The translations under genes and the position numbers were made by a program. A stretch of 64,000 nt of DNA from Rhodovulum sp. ES.010 (GTDB lineage Bacteria; Pseudomonadota; Alphaproteobacteria; Rhodobacterales; Rhodobacteraceae): NCBI RefSeq assembly GCF_900142935.1, contig NZ_FSRS01000001.1:1684001-1748000 (forward strand). The letters run 5' to 3'. Each line of letters starts with the position of its first letter. The first letter of the stretch is position 1. Shown here piece after piece: positions 1-8,878 of the stretch. The notes under the pieces are model-generated. The model made no database searches. It was not told the DNA's origin and saw only the letters and a list, made by a program, of their open reading frames with translations.

Positions 1-259
1 TGGTCACATGCGCCGCGACCTCGCCCGCGCGCCAGCGCTCGCCATCGGCGATGTCGCGCTTGCCCGCCCAGACCGGCGCGCCGTAGGCCACGAACTCGCC
101 GGCCGCGGTGGTGAACCCGTCATCGGCGGGCGCGTAACTCCCCCAGCTCGCCGCCCCGCCCAGGCTGTCGCCGGCCTCCAGCCCGACCAGCGCGGGGTCC
201 TCGCCCTCGATATGCGACAGGCGCAGCACCTGCACGCGCCGGTCCAGCTGGCCGCCCAT
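1..259 (-). CDS. Phage head closure (head-tail adaptor) protein, C-terminus off-window
   Basis: The first 86 codons of a small protein begin with MGGQLDRRVQVLRL and run off the left window edge. Position directly after the gp6-like connector, small size and the opening segment (strand followed by residues like GGAASWGSY and VWAGKRDI) fit the SPP1 gp16-like head closure family, which bridges the connector and the tail. The start ATG overlaps the stop of the connector gene (TGATG), indicating translational coupling. The family call rests mainly on gene order and general resemblance. Confidence 0.6.
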   Translation of the reverse strand, partial: MGGQLDRRVQVLRLSHIEGEDPALVGLEAGDSLGGAASWGSYAPADDGFTTAAGEFVAYGAPVWAGKRDIADGERWRAGEVAAHVT

Positions 260-828
260 CAGGCCGCCGCCCACTCGCAGGGTCGGCGGTATCGCTGCTG
301 CTGGATGATCCGGCGCGCACCGAACGCGACGCGCTTCTGGACCATGTCCTCGGTCGCGATGCCGGCATCGTACCAGTCCTTCGCGATCAGGATCACCGCC
401 TCGGCCAGGTGGCGCGGTACCGCGGATGCGCCGACCGTCGCCGTCACCTTCAGGGCCGCCCCGTCGGCCACCCCGTCAAGGAACCCGGCGGGCAGCACGA
501 GCTGCGGCTCGTCATGCCCGGCTTCCAGCCAGGCCAGCGCCGCGTCCAGGTCGGCCCACGCCCCGCCGACCTCCTGCCAGGCGATCGCCGAAACCGCGCT
601 GACGGGCGCGACCGGGAACCACCAGCGCAGCCCGCCGACCGCGCGCGGATGGAACTCGACCTCGCGCGGGGTCATCGGGCGTCGCGTCGCCGCCTCCACC
701 AGGTCCTGCGCCGCGGACAGGCAGGCCCCGATGCGAAGATCGTCTTCCACATCGTCCGGCCCCATATGCACCGCCCGCTTGAACTCGGCGGCGCTGACGG
801 CCTGCGGGGCCTGCCCGATCACCTTCAT
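259..828 (-). CDS. Phage head-tail connector protein (gp6-like)
   Basis: A 189-residue protein of the phage_connect/gp6-like family, forming the ring below the portal through which DNA passes to the tail. It opens with a helix where the substrate-like ISAAEFK-type motif of this family occurs (here VSAAEFKRAVHMGPDD). Helical segments DDLRIGACLSAAQDLVEAAT and LAEAVILIAKDWYDAG follow, typical of these proteins. It lies 12 bases after the preceding small gene and overlaps the head closure start. No strong Shine-Dalgarno is visible, so coupling with upstream translation is likely. Confidence 0.8.
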   Translation of the reverse strand: MKVIGQAPQAVSAAEFKRAVHMGPDDVEDDLRIGACLSAAQDLVEAATRRPMTPREVEFHPRAVGGLRWWFPVAPVSAVSAIAWQEVGGAWADLDAALAWLEAGHDEPQLVLPAGFLDGVADGAALKVTATVGASAVPRHLAEAVILIAKDWYDAGIATEDMVQKRVAFGARRIIQQQRYRRPCEWAAA

Positions 829-840
829 CGCCCGGGCGCC

Positions 841-1146
841 TTACTTCGCGCCCTGCTTCGGCGGCGCGCCGGCGGCCTTGCCCTCCGCACCGTCGGCGGC
901 CAGCGCGGCCTCGCGCTCGGCCAGGGCGGCCGCGCGGGCCTCGAGCGCGGCTTCCCGCGCCGAGAGTGCCGCGATGTCGTCGGGCGCCGCCGCGATCTTC
1001 TTCTCCGCCTCCGGATCGTAGGGCCGGGCAGGCGCGGCATCGCCCGCGGTCAGCTTCTTCGCCGTCACGGCGTCGAAACCCGCGATGTCGCCCTTGATGT
1101 AGCGTCCGTGGCTGCGCACGAACTTCACGATGACCTTCTCGCTCAT
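841..1146 (-). CDS. Small phage protein between capsid and connector
   Basis: A 101-residue protein. Residues 1-37 form a compact N-terminal segment (VIVKFVRSHGRYIKGDIAGF) similar to short phage proteins with a K-x-Y-x-x-G-x-x-A-G-F pattern. Residues 60-85 are Ala/Glu/Arg-rich and probably form a coiled coil. Its place between the major capsid and connector genes suggests a minor head or accessory protein, but I cannot name a function. AAGGA lies upstream of the ATG. Confidence 0.7.
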   Translation of the reverse strand: MSEKVIVKFVRSHGRYIKGDIAGFDAVTAKKLTAGDAAPARPYDPEAEKKIAAAPDDIAALSAREAALEARAAALAEREAALAADGAEGKAAGAPPKQGAK

Positions 1147-1210
1147 CGGGTGGTCCTTTCTCGGTCAGGGAATGGGGGCCGCCCGGCACGCGCAGGGCGG
1201 CCGCGACGCG

Positions 1211-2530
1211 TCAGAGCGACCAGGCGACGGCGCGGAAGCCCGCGATCGCCTCGTCATGGGCCGGCGCCAGGTCGTGCTCCGAGGTGGCGCGCATCAGCGT
1301 CAGGTCGTTCTGGAACGCGCTGATCGTGTCGCCGTTCGTGTCGACATAGGCCGCCTCGGTCGAGACCGCGAGCGTGATGCGCATCGCGTCGCCGATCATG
1401 ATCTCGTTGAAATCGGCGAAGTAGATCTCGGTCTCGTTCGACCCGGTCCCCAGGTTGTCGGGGATCTGCGAGGTGGTGCGGATCGGATAGCCCTTGAGCG
1501 TGCCGGAGGCCTCGATCGAGGGGAAGATGTAGTTGCCGTTCGCATCCCGCAGCGAGGCCAGGTAGTTCTTGGCGCTCGCCCGCATGATCCAGCCGGGCCG
1601 CACCATGCCGACATCGGAATCCTCCACCGCGTCGACACAGCGGCGGATCGCCGCCTCGGCCGCGGCCGCGTTGGCCGCGACATCCGCCGTCCAGTGCGCC
1701 GACGGCGCCCAGTTCAGCAGGCCGACCGGGTCGTTCGACAGCCCGTCGCCGCGCAGGAACGCCAGGTCCTCGCGCAGCCCCATCACCTTCAGCAGGTCGT
1801 CGCGCGCGACCCGCGCCATCTCGACGCTGGAATGGCGCAGCAGCGAGTTGGACATCGGCACCAGGGCGCGCAACAGCTTGAAGCTCTTGTCCACCTTGTC
1901 GAAGGTCAGCTCGCTCTCGGCCACGGCCGTGGTCTCGGCCCCGTAGGTGGCGGTCGCCGATCCGCTCTGGCGGGCATGGCGCAGCTCGCCCGCGGGCATC
2001 GGCATCGTCCGGGCGCCCGAGGCGCGCACCGCCACCCGCGGCCGCAGGAGCTCGATCAGCTCGGACGACTGCGCCTGCGGGATGGTCACCCCGCCCGCGC
2101 TGTCGCTGGCCCCCGACATGATCGCGGCGACGCCGGAATGGCCCGCCTCCTCCAGACGCTGGGCCGCGCGGTCGCGGTCGCCCTTGGCGCCCGCCAGCGC
2201 GTGCAGCATGAAGCCCACCTCGACGCCCTTGTCCTCGGGCTTCGCCGCGCGGGCGGGATGCGGGGCCTGCCCGGGTGCGGCCGGCGTCTCGTCGCCTCCG
2301 GACGCGGCCGCGGCCTGGGCCGCCTCCACCGCCTCGGCACGCTGGACGGCCGCGTTGGCGGACTCGAACGCCGCCTGCGCCGCGGCAAAGGCGGTTTCGG
2401 CCGCCGTCATCGCCTCGGCATCGGGCGCACCCTCGCCATCCTCGAGCGCGGCGATCGCGTCGGCGCACTCCTGCATCTTGTCGGCCGCGGCCTTGCGGTC
2501 GCGGCGCAGGTCGTCCAGGTCTTTCGGCAT
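1211..2530 (-). CDS. Major capsid protein, HK97 gp5 family
   Basis: A 439-residue shell protein. Residues 1-85 are charged and helical, rich in Ala, Glu and Arg (DLDDLRRDRKAAADKM), as expected of the scaffolding delta domain removed by the prohead protease. An Ala/Pro/Gly linker follows, then the HK97 fold from about residue 130 (ELLRPRVAVRASGARTM, LVPMSNSLLRHSS, ASAKNYLASLRDANGNY). The protease gene lies next to it, as in HK97-type phages. The start has a good ribosome site, AAAGGAGA. The adjacent S49 protease is the likely processing enzyme. Confidence 0.93.
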   Translation of the reverse strand: MPKDLDDLRRDRKAAADKMQECADAIAALEDGEGAPDAEAMTAAETAFAAAQAAFESANAAVQRAEAVEAAQAAAASGGDETPAAPGQAPHPARAAKPEDKGVEVGFMLHALAGAKGDRDRAAQRLEEAGHSGVAAIMSGASDSAGGVTIPQAQSSELIELLRPRVAVRASGARTMPMPAGELRHARQSGSATATYGAETTAVAESELTFDKVDKSFKLLRALVPMSNSLLRHSSVEMARVARDDLLKVMGLREDLAFLRGDGLSNDPVGLLNWAPSAHWTADVAANAAAAEAAIRRCVDAVEDSDVGMVRPGWIMRASAKNYLASLRDANGNYIFPSIEASGTLKGYPIRTTSQIPDNLGTGSNETEIYFADFNEIMIGDAMRITLAVSTEAAYVDTNGDTISAFQNDLTLMRATSEHDLAPAHDEAIAGFRAVAWSL

Positions 2531-2628
2531 CTCTGCTCTCCTTTGATCCGTGACCGCCTCGCGCGGGCCACAACGAAAAGGCCCCGCCGATGGCAGGGCC
2601 GCTCAACGCGCCGCGAGGGCGTCGTGTC

Positions 2629-3546
2629 TCAGGTCCGGGCCGCCGCGCCCGCCGCCGCCGCCAGCGCCCTCCGCCCGCGCGACGCCTCTCGCCGGGGCTG
2701 CGGCGCATGGGCCGCGAAGACGCGGTCATAGAACGCCGCCCGGGTCTCGATCCGGTCGGCCAGGCCGCGGGCCACCGCCTCGTCCGGATCGAAACACGCG
2801 CCGCCGTCGGCTGGATCGTCGGTCACCGACAGCCGCGCGGCCAGCGCCCCGGGCTCGATCCCGCGGCCCGCCGCGATATCGGCGTGGAACCTGGCTTCCC
2901 AGGAATCCAGGTCGCGCTGGATCTCGGCGCGGCCCGCCTCGGTCTCGGGGTTCGGCACCTTGGCGCGGGCGTGGGACGATACGAAGATCGACCACTTGTC
3001 GCCCATGACGTCGGGCGCCACCGGCCAGACACCCATGCGCACCGTCCCGATCGAGCCGACCATGGAGCCCGGGGTCATCACGATCTCGCTCGCCTGGCTG
3101 GCCAGGTGATAGCCCATGCTCGCCGCGAGCGGGCTGACCAGGGCGTAGACCGGCTTCGCCGCGGCCAGCGCGCGGATCGCCCCGACCGCGGCCGCGCCGC
3201 CGAGGATCAGGCCGCCGGGCGTGTCGAACTCCAGCACCGCGGCCGCGACCTCGTCATTCGCCGCCAGCTCGGCACAGGCGGCTTCCACGCCCTGGTGCGT
3301 CGCCCAGCCCATCCAGCGCTCCAGCAGCTCCGAGTTCGGGGTCAGGATGCCACGCACCGGCATCACCGCCACGCCGCGGGCGACGGCGTAGCGCTCGCCC
3401 CGCGCGATCTCGACCGGCCCGGCCGAAACGGCGCCCGGCATCTCGGCTTCCGGAACCGGCATCGCCAGCAGGCCCCGGGCGTGCCGCTCGTCCAGCGCCG
3501 CGACCGTCCCGGCCAGCAGGGCACCGATGGTGCAGGGCGTCGTCAT
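2629..3546 (-). CDS. Head maturation protease, S49 (SppA/ClpP-crotonase) family
   Basis: A 305-residue serine protease that would cut capsid subunits during prohead maturation. The nucleophile is Ser143 in LAASMGYHLAS, and Lys196 in SSHARAKVPNP is the likely general base. The 53-residue spacing matches the Ser-Lys dyad of single-domain SppA enzymes. Supporting segments are VLEFDTPGG and TPGSMVGSIG, which form the oxyanion and structural loops of S49 peptidases. It lies between portal and capsid; its start overlaps the portal stop (ATGA). The C-terminal 25 residues are Arg/Ala-rich. S49 proteases replace S14/U35 types in many alphaproteobacterial phages. Confidence 0.9.
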   Translation of the reverse strand: MTTPCTIGALLAGTVAALDERHARGLLAMPVPEAEMPGAVSAGPVEIARGERYAVARGVAVMPVRGILTPNSELLERWMGWATHQGVEAACAELAANDEVAAAVLEFDTPGGLILGGAAAVGAIRALAAAKPVYALVSPLAASMGYHLASQASEIVMTPGSMVGSIGTVRMGVWPVAPDVMGDKWSIFVSSHARAKVPNPETEAGRAEIQRDLDSWEARFHADIAAGRGIEPGALAARLSVTDDPADGGACFDPDEAVARGLADRIETRAAFYDRVFAAHAPQPRREASRGRRALAAAAGAAART

Positions 3547-4820
3547 TCGTCGGTCTCCTCGTTCTGGGCCGCGCCGTCGTCGCGGGTCATGTTGGGCGCG
3601 GGGTTCAGCCGGTCGCCGCCGGGGATCGGGCCGCGGCCGTCCACCTCACGCGCCTCGTCGGGCGTCAGGAAAGGCCCGCCGACGGCTTTCTGCAGGGCCT
3701 CGTAGCGCTCCTTCGTCGTGGCCTGCATCAGCGCATCGTAATCGTGATGCAGGAACAGGCCCCGCCGGCGCTCGCCCGCCGTGAGGACCCCCAGCGTCAG
3801 CTGCGCGCCGACGAACTGCCCCCAGTGCAGCAGGCAGTCCGAGCGGTAGTCGATCGCCTGCTGCTCGCCGTTGGCCTTCACGCCGTGCTCCAGCATCTGC
3901 AGCTTGGACGGCGGCACCCGGTAGATCGCCGCGATCTGCTCGCGGTCGAACTTCCGGCTGTCCAGCAGCTCCCTGTCTGCCGGCGATATGTCCAGCGACT
4001 TGATGTCGTCGCCCGCACCGATAATCGGGACACCGTTGGCCTCGGGGTCCTCCAGCGCGTTGCGCACGCGCCGCGCGTTGCGCGTCCAGGCCTCGTCGTC
4101 CTCGTAGACATCCTCCATCTTCATGACGGCGCGCAACTGCACGCCCGATACCGCCCGCGCCGCCGCTTCCTGGCCGGCCAGCGCCAGCCCGACCGACTCG
4201 GCGGCCACCTGCAGCGGGCTGCGGCCGGTCCAGCCGTCCTCGGCCATGTAGCGCAGGTGCACCATGATGCGGCCGGGCGCCCGGCGCGCCACGCCGGCCC
4301 CGTCCTCGAAATCGTAGAACCGCTCGCGGCCATATGCCGTCTCGGCACAGCGGTCGGGGCGGATCACGTCCAGCAGCACGATCTCGCCGGCCCCGTCCCG
4401 CGGGGCGTAGGCATAGGCCCGCCCGCGCAGGCAGAACGCGTAGGCCAGCGCGAATCGGGCCACGTTGGCGGGCACGCCGGGCGAGGCCTCGACGTTCAGC
4501 AGGTAGTTCGCCGGATGCTCCCGCACCGGCTCGATCCGGCCGCCCGGCAGCCGCTGCGACACGGACAGAGGCAGTTTCGACAGGTCGCCCGCGATCACGT
4601 TGCAGCAGGCAAAGACGGTGGCGTGCCGCTGGGCGATCACCGGCGTGACCACCGGCAGCGACCGCACGCGCGACTGCGGACCGCCCCAGAAATCGCGGAA
4701 CCAGGGCGCCGGGTCCACGGTCCCCGAGGCCTCTGCCGCCGTCATCGGCGGCTCGACCCGCACCGGCGCCGCGGCCGGGCGGCCGCCGCGGCCCATCAGT
4801 CTGCCGATCATGCCCGTCAT
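3543..4820 (-). CDS. Phage portal protein, HK97 family
   Basis: A 425-residue protein forming the dodecameric DNA channel at the capsid vertex. Typical portal features are ATVFACCNVIAGDLSKLPLSV near residue 70, VMVHLRYMAEDGWTGRSPLQVAAE in the wing, and the crown/stem segment FDREQIAAIYRVPPSKL near residues 290-310. The C-terminus ends in a PGGDRLNPAPNM pattern common in these proteins. It overlaps terminase upstream and protease downstream by 4 bases each (ATGA), so the head genes form one coupled operon. Confidence 0.93.
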   Translation of the reverse strand: MTGMIGRLMGRGGRPAAAPVRVEPPMTAAEASGTVDPAPWFRDFWGGPQSRVRSLPVVTPVIAQRHATVFACCNVIAGDLSKLPLSVSQRLPGGRIEPVREHPANYLLNVEASPGVPANVARFALAYAFCLRGRAYAYAPRDGAGEIVLLDVIRPDRCAETAYGRERFYDFEDGAGVARRAPGRIMVHLRYMAEDGWTGRSPLQVAAESVGLALAGQEAAARAVSGVQLRAVMKMEDVYEDDEAWTRNARRVRNALEDPEANGVPIIGAGDDIKSLDISPADRELLDSRKFDREQIAAIYRVPPSKLQMLEHGVKANGEQQAIDYRSDCLLHWGQFVGAQLTLGVLTAGERRRGLFLHHDYDALMQATTKERYEALQKAVGGPFLTPDEAREVDGRGPIPGGDRLNPAPNMTRDDGAAQNEETDE

Positions 4821-6475
4821 ACCGTCGCCACGTCCCTTGCCTTGCGCCTGCCCTCGGCCGCCACCGCCCGGCCCACCGCCATGATCGCCGCGACCGCGGG
4901 GTCGATCCGCCCGGTCGACCGCCGCTTGTTCGGCTTGATGTTCTCGGCCGGGTCCTCGTCCCGGAACACGTTGCCCACCGCCCAGGCCAGCACAGGGTTG
5001 CCGCCATGGCGCAGCCGGCCGTTCATGACCCGCCGCTCGAACTCCTTCATCGGCGCCGACATCGAGGCATAGCCCTGGCCGTGCTCGACCAGCGGAATCT
5101 TCCGCGCGACCAGCGCCTTGACGATCGAGCGCATGCCCCAGCGGTCATAGGCCAGCTCGCGCAGGTCGAAATACTCGGCGATCCAGGCGATCCGCTCGAC
5201 GATGGCGTCCTCGTCGATCGACCCGCCCCGGTGCACCTCCAGCCAGCCGCCGTCGCGCCAGGCGACGAACTCGCGGTTCTCGGTCTGGGCGCGCGCGATG
5301 AACCCTTTCGGCCCCTCCGGCAGGAAGGTGTAGCAGACCAGGTGGATCAGACCGTCCACCGGCACCGCCACCACGATCGCCGTGGTGTCTGTCGTGTTCG
5401 ACAGATCCAGCGCCGCCCAGGCGGGGCGTCCCCTGAGCATGGCCAGATCGAAGGGCTGACCGCCCCTGTCCCAGACGTCCCGCGCGATCCAGCCCTGGGC
5501 GCCCTCGGTCCACAGGTTCAGGTGCAGCCGCCGGAAGTTCGGCATCTTGCCCTGGATCGCCTCGGCTTGGGCGTAGAGCTGCGCGAAATCCTCCTCCCGG
5601 AACGCCACCCCGAAATTCGGATTCGCCATGCGCCACGCCACCGGGTCGGCCGGGTCGCAATCGGCCGGCGGCTCGGCGATGAAGGCGAAGAAGCTGTCAT
5701 CGGCGACCTCGCCCTTGAGCACCTTCTCGCCGTAGCGCCTCAGTTCGCCGCAGACGCTCGCGATGTCGGCGCCGGCGGTGGTGATCGCCCAGTCGATCGG
5801 CTGCGACCGCGCGAGCATCGAGTTGACGATGACCTCGGCGAGCTCCCGGTCGGTCCAGCGGTGCACCTCGTCGCGCGCGGCGAAATGCGGGTTGATCCCG
5901 TCGGCCGACTGGCCGTCGCGGCTCAGCGCCTTGATGATCCCGTTGGTCGGCGGCGTCTCGATCGAGCCGCGCCAGACGTTCATCAGCTGCATCAGCGCCG
6001 GGCTCGCCCGGACCATCCGCTTCAGGTCCTCGAACAGCAGGCCCGCCTGGTCGCGGGTCACAGCCGCGCAGTAGCATTCCGGGGTCTGCTCCCCGTCGAA
6101 GAGCTGCGTGTAGAGCGCGGGCACCGCGGTGTCCGTGGTCTTGCCGTTCTTCTTGGCCACCTGGTGATAGGTGGACCGGAACCGGCGCCGCCCGTCCGCC
6201 TGCTTCCAGCCGAAGACCGATCCGTGGCGGAACGCCTGCCAGGGCTCCAGCGCCAGCGGCGCGCCCGCCATCGGCCCCTTTGTGTGGCGGATCATCTTCG
6301 CGAAGTTCAGCACCCGGTTCGCCGCCTCGACGTCGAACCACAGGCCCCGGTCGCCGCCCTCCTCGAGGTCGCGCAGGTGCCGCTCGCAGGCCAGCCGCAC
6401 CAGCTCGGCCGCGACGATGCGGCCCTCCACCACGTCGATCGCATAGCGCGAAACCGGGTGGTCAAGCGGATCCAT
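4817..6475 (-). CDS. terL: Terminase large subunit
   Basis: A 552-residue packaging motor with N-terminal ATPase and C-terminal nuclease. VAKKNGKTTD near residue 107 is the phage-type Walker A, and HFAARDEVHRW is the Walker B with its catalytic acid. The nuclease half begins around WAALDLSNTTDTTAIV, with Asp residues where RNase H-fold terminases bind metal. Length and motifs fit the Terminase_1 (HK97/P27-partner) group. It overlaps the small subunit gene by 14 bases and the portal gene by 4. Confidence 0.94.
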   Translation of the reverse strand: MDPLDHPVSRYAIDVVEGRIVAAELVRLACERHLRDLEEGGDRGLWFDVEAANRVLNFAKMIRHTKGPMAGAPLALEPWQAFRHGSVFGWKQADGRRRFRSTYHQVAKKNGKTTDTAVPALYTQLFDGEQTPECYCAAVTRDQAGLLFEDLKRMVRASPALMQLMNVWRGSIETPPTNGIIKALSRDGQSADGINPHFAARDEVHRWTDRELAEVIVNSMLARSQPIDWAITTAGADIASVCGELRRYGEKVLKGEVADDSFFAFIAEPPADCDPADPVAWRMANPNFGVAFREEDFAQLYAQAEAIQGKMPNFRRLHLNLWTEGAQGWIARDVWDRGGQPFDLAMLRGRPAWAALDLSNTTDTTAIVVAVPVDGLIHLVCYTFLPEGPKGFIARAQTENREFVAWRDGGWLEVHRGGSIDEDAIVERIAWIAEYFDLRELAYDRWGMRSIVKALVARKIPLVEHGQGYASMSAPMKEFERRVMNGRLRHGGNPVLAWAVGNVFRDEDPAENIKPNKRRSTGRIDPAVAAIMAVGRAVAAEGRRKARDVATV

Positions 6476-6899
6476 TGAGCGACTTCTCCAGCTCGGCCAG
6501 CAGGTCGAACTGGCCGTTGCTGGCCATCCGTTTCTCGTCCACGGGCGAGAACCCGAAAAGCGCCGACAGCCGCGCCATGGTCGCGATCGCTTCCTGCCGC
6601 TGGCCCCAGGCGGCGCGCTTCTTCTCCTGCTTGCCGTTGCGGGTCTTCGTCTCGAAATACTTGCCGAACGCGGCCAGGTCCCCGGTGGCCTCGACGAAGG
6701 CGGCGACGGCTTCGCAATAGGCCGCGAAGAGGTCTTCGAACTGGGGCTCCAGCCGGTCCTTCGCGATCAGGATCGGCGCCAGCCGATCCCAGGCCTTGCG
6801 ACCCTCGTCCGACAGGAAGTCCGGCGCGTCCGGCACCGGCCGGCGCACGTCGCCCTTCATGGGCACCACGTTGTCCAGCCTCGGTTTCGCGCCTCGCAT
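6462..6899 (-). CDS. terS: Terminase small subunit, P27 family
   Basis: A 145-residue DNA-recognition subunit. P27-type features are the early PDAPDFLSDEGRKAWDRLAP segment, the EDLFAAYCEAVA helix, and a C-terminal RLSALFGFSPVDEKRM stretch. I chose ATG at 6899, preceded by AGAGAGGACAGG; the frame stays open further upstream but without phage-like sequence. The 122 bases to the HNH gene hold no gene and are the natural place for a packaging site. The gene overlaps terL. Confidence 0.88.
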   Translation of the reverse strand: MRGAKPRLDNVVPMKGDVRRPVPDAPDFLSDEGRKAWDRLAPILIAKDRLEPQFEDLFAAYCEAVAAFVEATGDLAAFGKYFETKTRNGKQEKKRAAWGQRQEAIATMARLSALFGFSPVDEKRMASNGQFDLLAELEKSLNGSA

Positions 6900-7021
6900 G
6901 TCCTGTCCTCTCTGCCACCGCCGCCCTGCCCGCGACCTCCTATCCACTTCAACCCAGTGGCTTTTTTCCCCAATTCCCCCCGCACAAAAACATAGGTTTG
7001 CGCGCCGGTCTCCCGTGGGGG

Positions 7022-7426
7022 TCAGGGATTTTGGGACACCCCCCGGTCCCCGTGGAACACCTCGCGGGCCGTCTTGCGGCTGTGGCATCTCTTGCACAGC
7101 GCCTGCCAGTTCGACCGATCCCAGAACTTGCGCACGTCGCCGCGATGCGGTTCGACATGGTCGACCTCCTCGGCCTCGACCACCAGGCCGAGGTCGCCGC
7201 AATCGACGCAGAGCGGGTGGCGCCGCAGATACGTCTCGCGCGCCCGCCGCCAGGCCGCCGTCTTGTAGAGCGCCGCACCCTTCCGGGCTACGGCCGAGTC
7301 CTTCGCCCGTGCCTTCCGCGCCCGCGCCCGCGCCGCGCGCTCCGCCGCGTGCTCGTCGCACAGCGCGCCGCCGGGCAGCGCGAGCTCGTCGCAGCCGGGC
7401 GCCCGGCAGAGCTTGCGAATGGTCAT
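7022..7426 (-). CDS. HNH endonuclease of the packaging module
   Basis: A 134-residue protein with an N-terminal zinc site (CRAPGCDELALPGGALCDEH), a basic Ala/Arg helix and a C-terminal HNH fold: LCVDCGD, then EVDHVEPHRGD, then NWQALCKRCHSRKT. Cys pairs and the His-Asn-His residues are present. In HK97-like phages an HNH nuclease beside the terminase stimulates cos cleavage by TerL, and the location here matches. I chose ATG at 7426 before TIRKLCR; an open frame extends 18 codons upstream but is weaker. Confidence 0.88.
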   Translation of the reverse strand: MTIRKLCRAPGCDELALPGGALCDEHAAERAARARARKARAKDSAVARKGAALYKTAAWRRARETYLRRHPLCVDCGDLGLVVEAEEVDHVEPHRGDVRKFWDRSNWQALCKRCHSRKTAREVFHGDRGVSQNP

Positions 7427-7550
7427 GACCTGTTCGGGAGCGGAAACGAAAATGCGCCGCGACGTTCCCGCCCGGCGCACTTTCCGATGATGTCACTATT
7501 CGCACCACAGACGAGGCAACCCGTCAAGGGGGGTCCCCCCGAAATTCCCC

Positions 7551-8267
7551 TCAGAGATGGATCACCGCGATGTCAGGCCGCCGCCTGGGCCCGGCCATCC
7601 GGTCCAGCGCCTCCGCAAGCGCCGAGCGCAGCAGGCCCCGCACGCGCGCGTCCGCAGCCCAGCCATGCCGCCGCAGAACATCGCTGAGCGTCGCATCCTC
7701 CAGGCAGACCATGTCGACCAGCGCCCGATCCGGGATCGCCACCCGCGCGCCCCGCTTCGACGGCCGGACCTTGCGCAGCGACAGCGCCTCGCCCTCGCCG
7801 ATCCGCGCGCGCAGCCGGGCGATCGCATCCCGGTCGCGCAGCACCGCGTCGATGAACGACCCGCCACCGCCGGACGAGGCCCGCAACGCCTCGACCGAGG
7901 AACAGCGCAGGCCGGCAGCCGCGTGCCGTTCGACCAGCGTGCGGTACCACCGGCCCATCGCAACCTGGCCCGGCGTGAACGGCGCCGCCGCCTTGCGCCG
8001 CGCCGCCTGGGCGGCCATGACGTCGAAGGCATCGGCGACCTGCAGCGCGGCGCGGCCCATGTGGCCCGCGGGCTTCTGCTCCCAGTCGTTCTCGCCGTTG
8101 GGATACAGCGCCATCGGCCGGAACGCCCGCACCGGGCCGCGGGCGGGCGCCTCGGGGATCTCCGGGCCGCAGTCGGGCGGGACATGCCCGCGCGCACGCA
8201 CCTCCGCGATGCGCGCCTCCTCGGCGGCCCTGCGCGCCAGCGCCTCGAACTCCTGCAGCCTTCTCAT
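7551..8267 (-). CDS. Phage protein of unknown function, 238 residues
   Basis: I do not recognise the family. The N-terminus is a charged helix (MRRLQEFEALARRAAEEARIAEV). The middle carries a Trp/Tyr-rich stretch (MGRWYRTLVERHAAAG). The C-terminal half looks like a helix-turn-helix (ALVDMVCLEDATLSDVLRRHGW), so DNA binding is possible. The start overlaps the stop of the upstream gene (ATGA). Position between the putative origin and the HNH/terminase genes suggests a late regulator or packaging-linked role; this is inference from location only. Confidence 0.65.
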   Translation of the reverse strand: MRRLQEFEALARRAAEEARIAEVRARGHVPPDCGPEIPEAPARGPVRAFRPMALYPNGENDWEQKPAGHMGRAALQVADAFDVMAAQAARRKAAAPFTPGQVAMGRWYRTLVERHAAAGLRCSSVEALRASSGGGGSFIDAVLRDRDAIARLRARIGEGEALSLRKVRPSKRGARVAIPDRALVDMVCLEDATLSDVLRRHGWAADARVRGLLRSALAEALDRMAGPRRRPDIAVIHL

Positions 8268-8842
8268 GCCGTGCGCTCCCCTGCCTGGACGATGTCGAGC
8301 ACGCGCGCGCGGGTGGCGAGGTAGCCGTCCAGCCAGTCGCGATCGGACGGCGCCACCGCGCCGTCCTCGGCCAGCTCGGCGATCCGCCGCCGCCGCCGGG
8401 CGTTCTCTTCCGCCTCGCGGCGGATGGTGTGCCAGCCATAGTCGCCGATCGGCGGCTGGCCGAACTTCTTGAGGTAGAGGAACAGCTCGACGGCATAGCC
8501 GCCCTCGGCCGCCGCGCGCCCGGCGGCCGATTGCAGCATGCTGCGCACCAGGCGGCTTTCCGAGGCGGGCGGCGGCTCGATCCGGCGCGCCCAGTTGCAG
8601 ATCGAGACCTCGGCGGGCCAGACGTTCCGCGCCTTGCCCTCGGCGTGGCGCTCGACCACCTCGGCCAACGCCGCCAGGCCGTCCTCGGTCATGTAGGCCA
8701 GCCGCGCCGCCAGCCGGTCGAGCGCACCCTCGTGCTCGGCCAGCGTGACCCGCGCCCGCCGGACCATGCCCCGCGCCTCCAGCGGCTCGACCAGCCACGC
8801 CCGTACCCGGGCCTTGCCCTCTCTCAGCGCCTCGCCTTCCAT
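8264..8842 (-). CDS. Phage protein of unknown function, 192 residues
   Basis: A mostly helical, charged protein with no membrane segment or signal peptide. Residues 20-60 resemble a coiled region (RARVTLAEHEGALDRLAARL). A conserved-looking core, LFLYLKKFGQPPIGDYGWH, follows around residues 120-140. It lies immediately downstream of the repeat-rich region 8,879-9,013 and is coupled to the next gene by an ATGA overlap. A role in replication is possible from position but nothing in the sequence proves it. Confidence 0.65.
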   Translation of the reverse strand: MEGEALREGKARVRAWLVEPLEARGMVRRARVTLAEHEGALDRLAARLAYMTEDGLAALAEVVERHAEGKARNVWPAEVSICNWARRIEPPPASESRLVRSMLQSAAGRAAAEGGYAVELFLYLKKFGQPPIGDYGWHTIRREAEENARRRRRIAELAEDGAVAPSDRDWLDGYLATRARVLDIVQAGERTA

Positions 8843-8878
8843 CTGCGCCTCCTTCTCTGCCAGACCCCGTCTCGGGGG

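Noticed and set aside
4900-6478. Long open frames on the strand opposite to the terminase, and similar ones opposite most large genes
   Set aside because: High third-position G+C keeps the opposite frames open; their translations are Arg/His/Gln-rich without motifs, while the annotated strand encodes recognisable families.
7510-7540. GGGGGGTCCCCCC palindrome as a terminator
   Set aside because: It has no loop and no T-run, and lies upstream of the HNH gene inside a continuous leftward operon.
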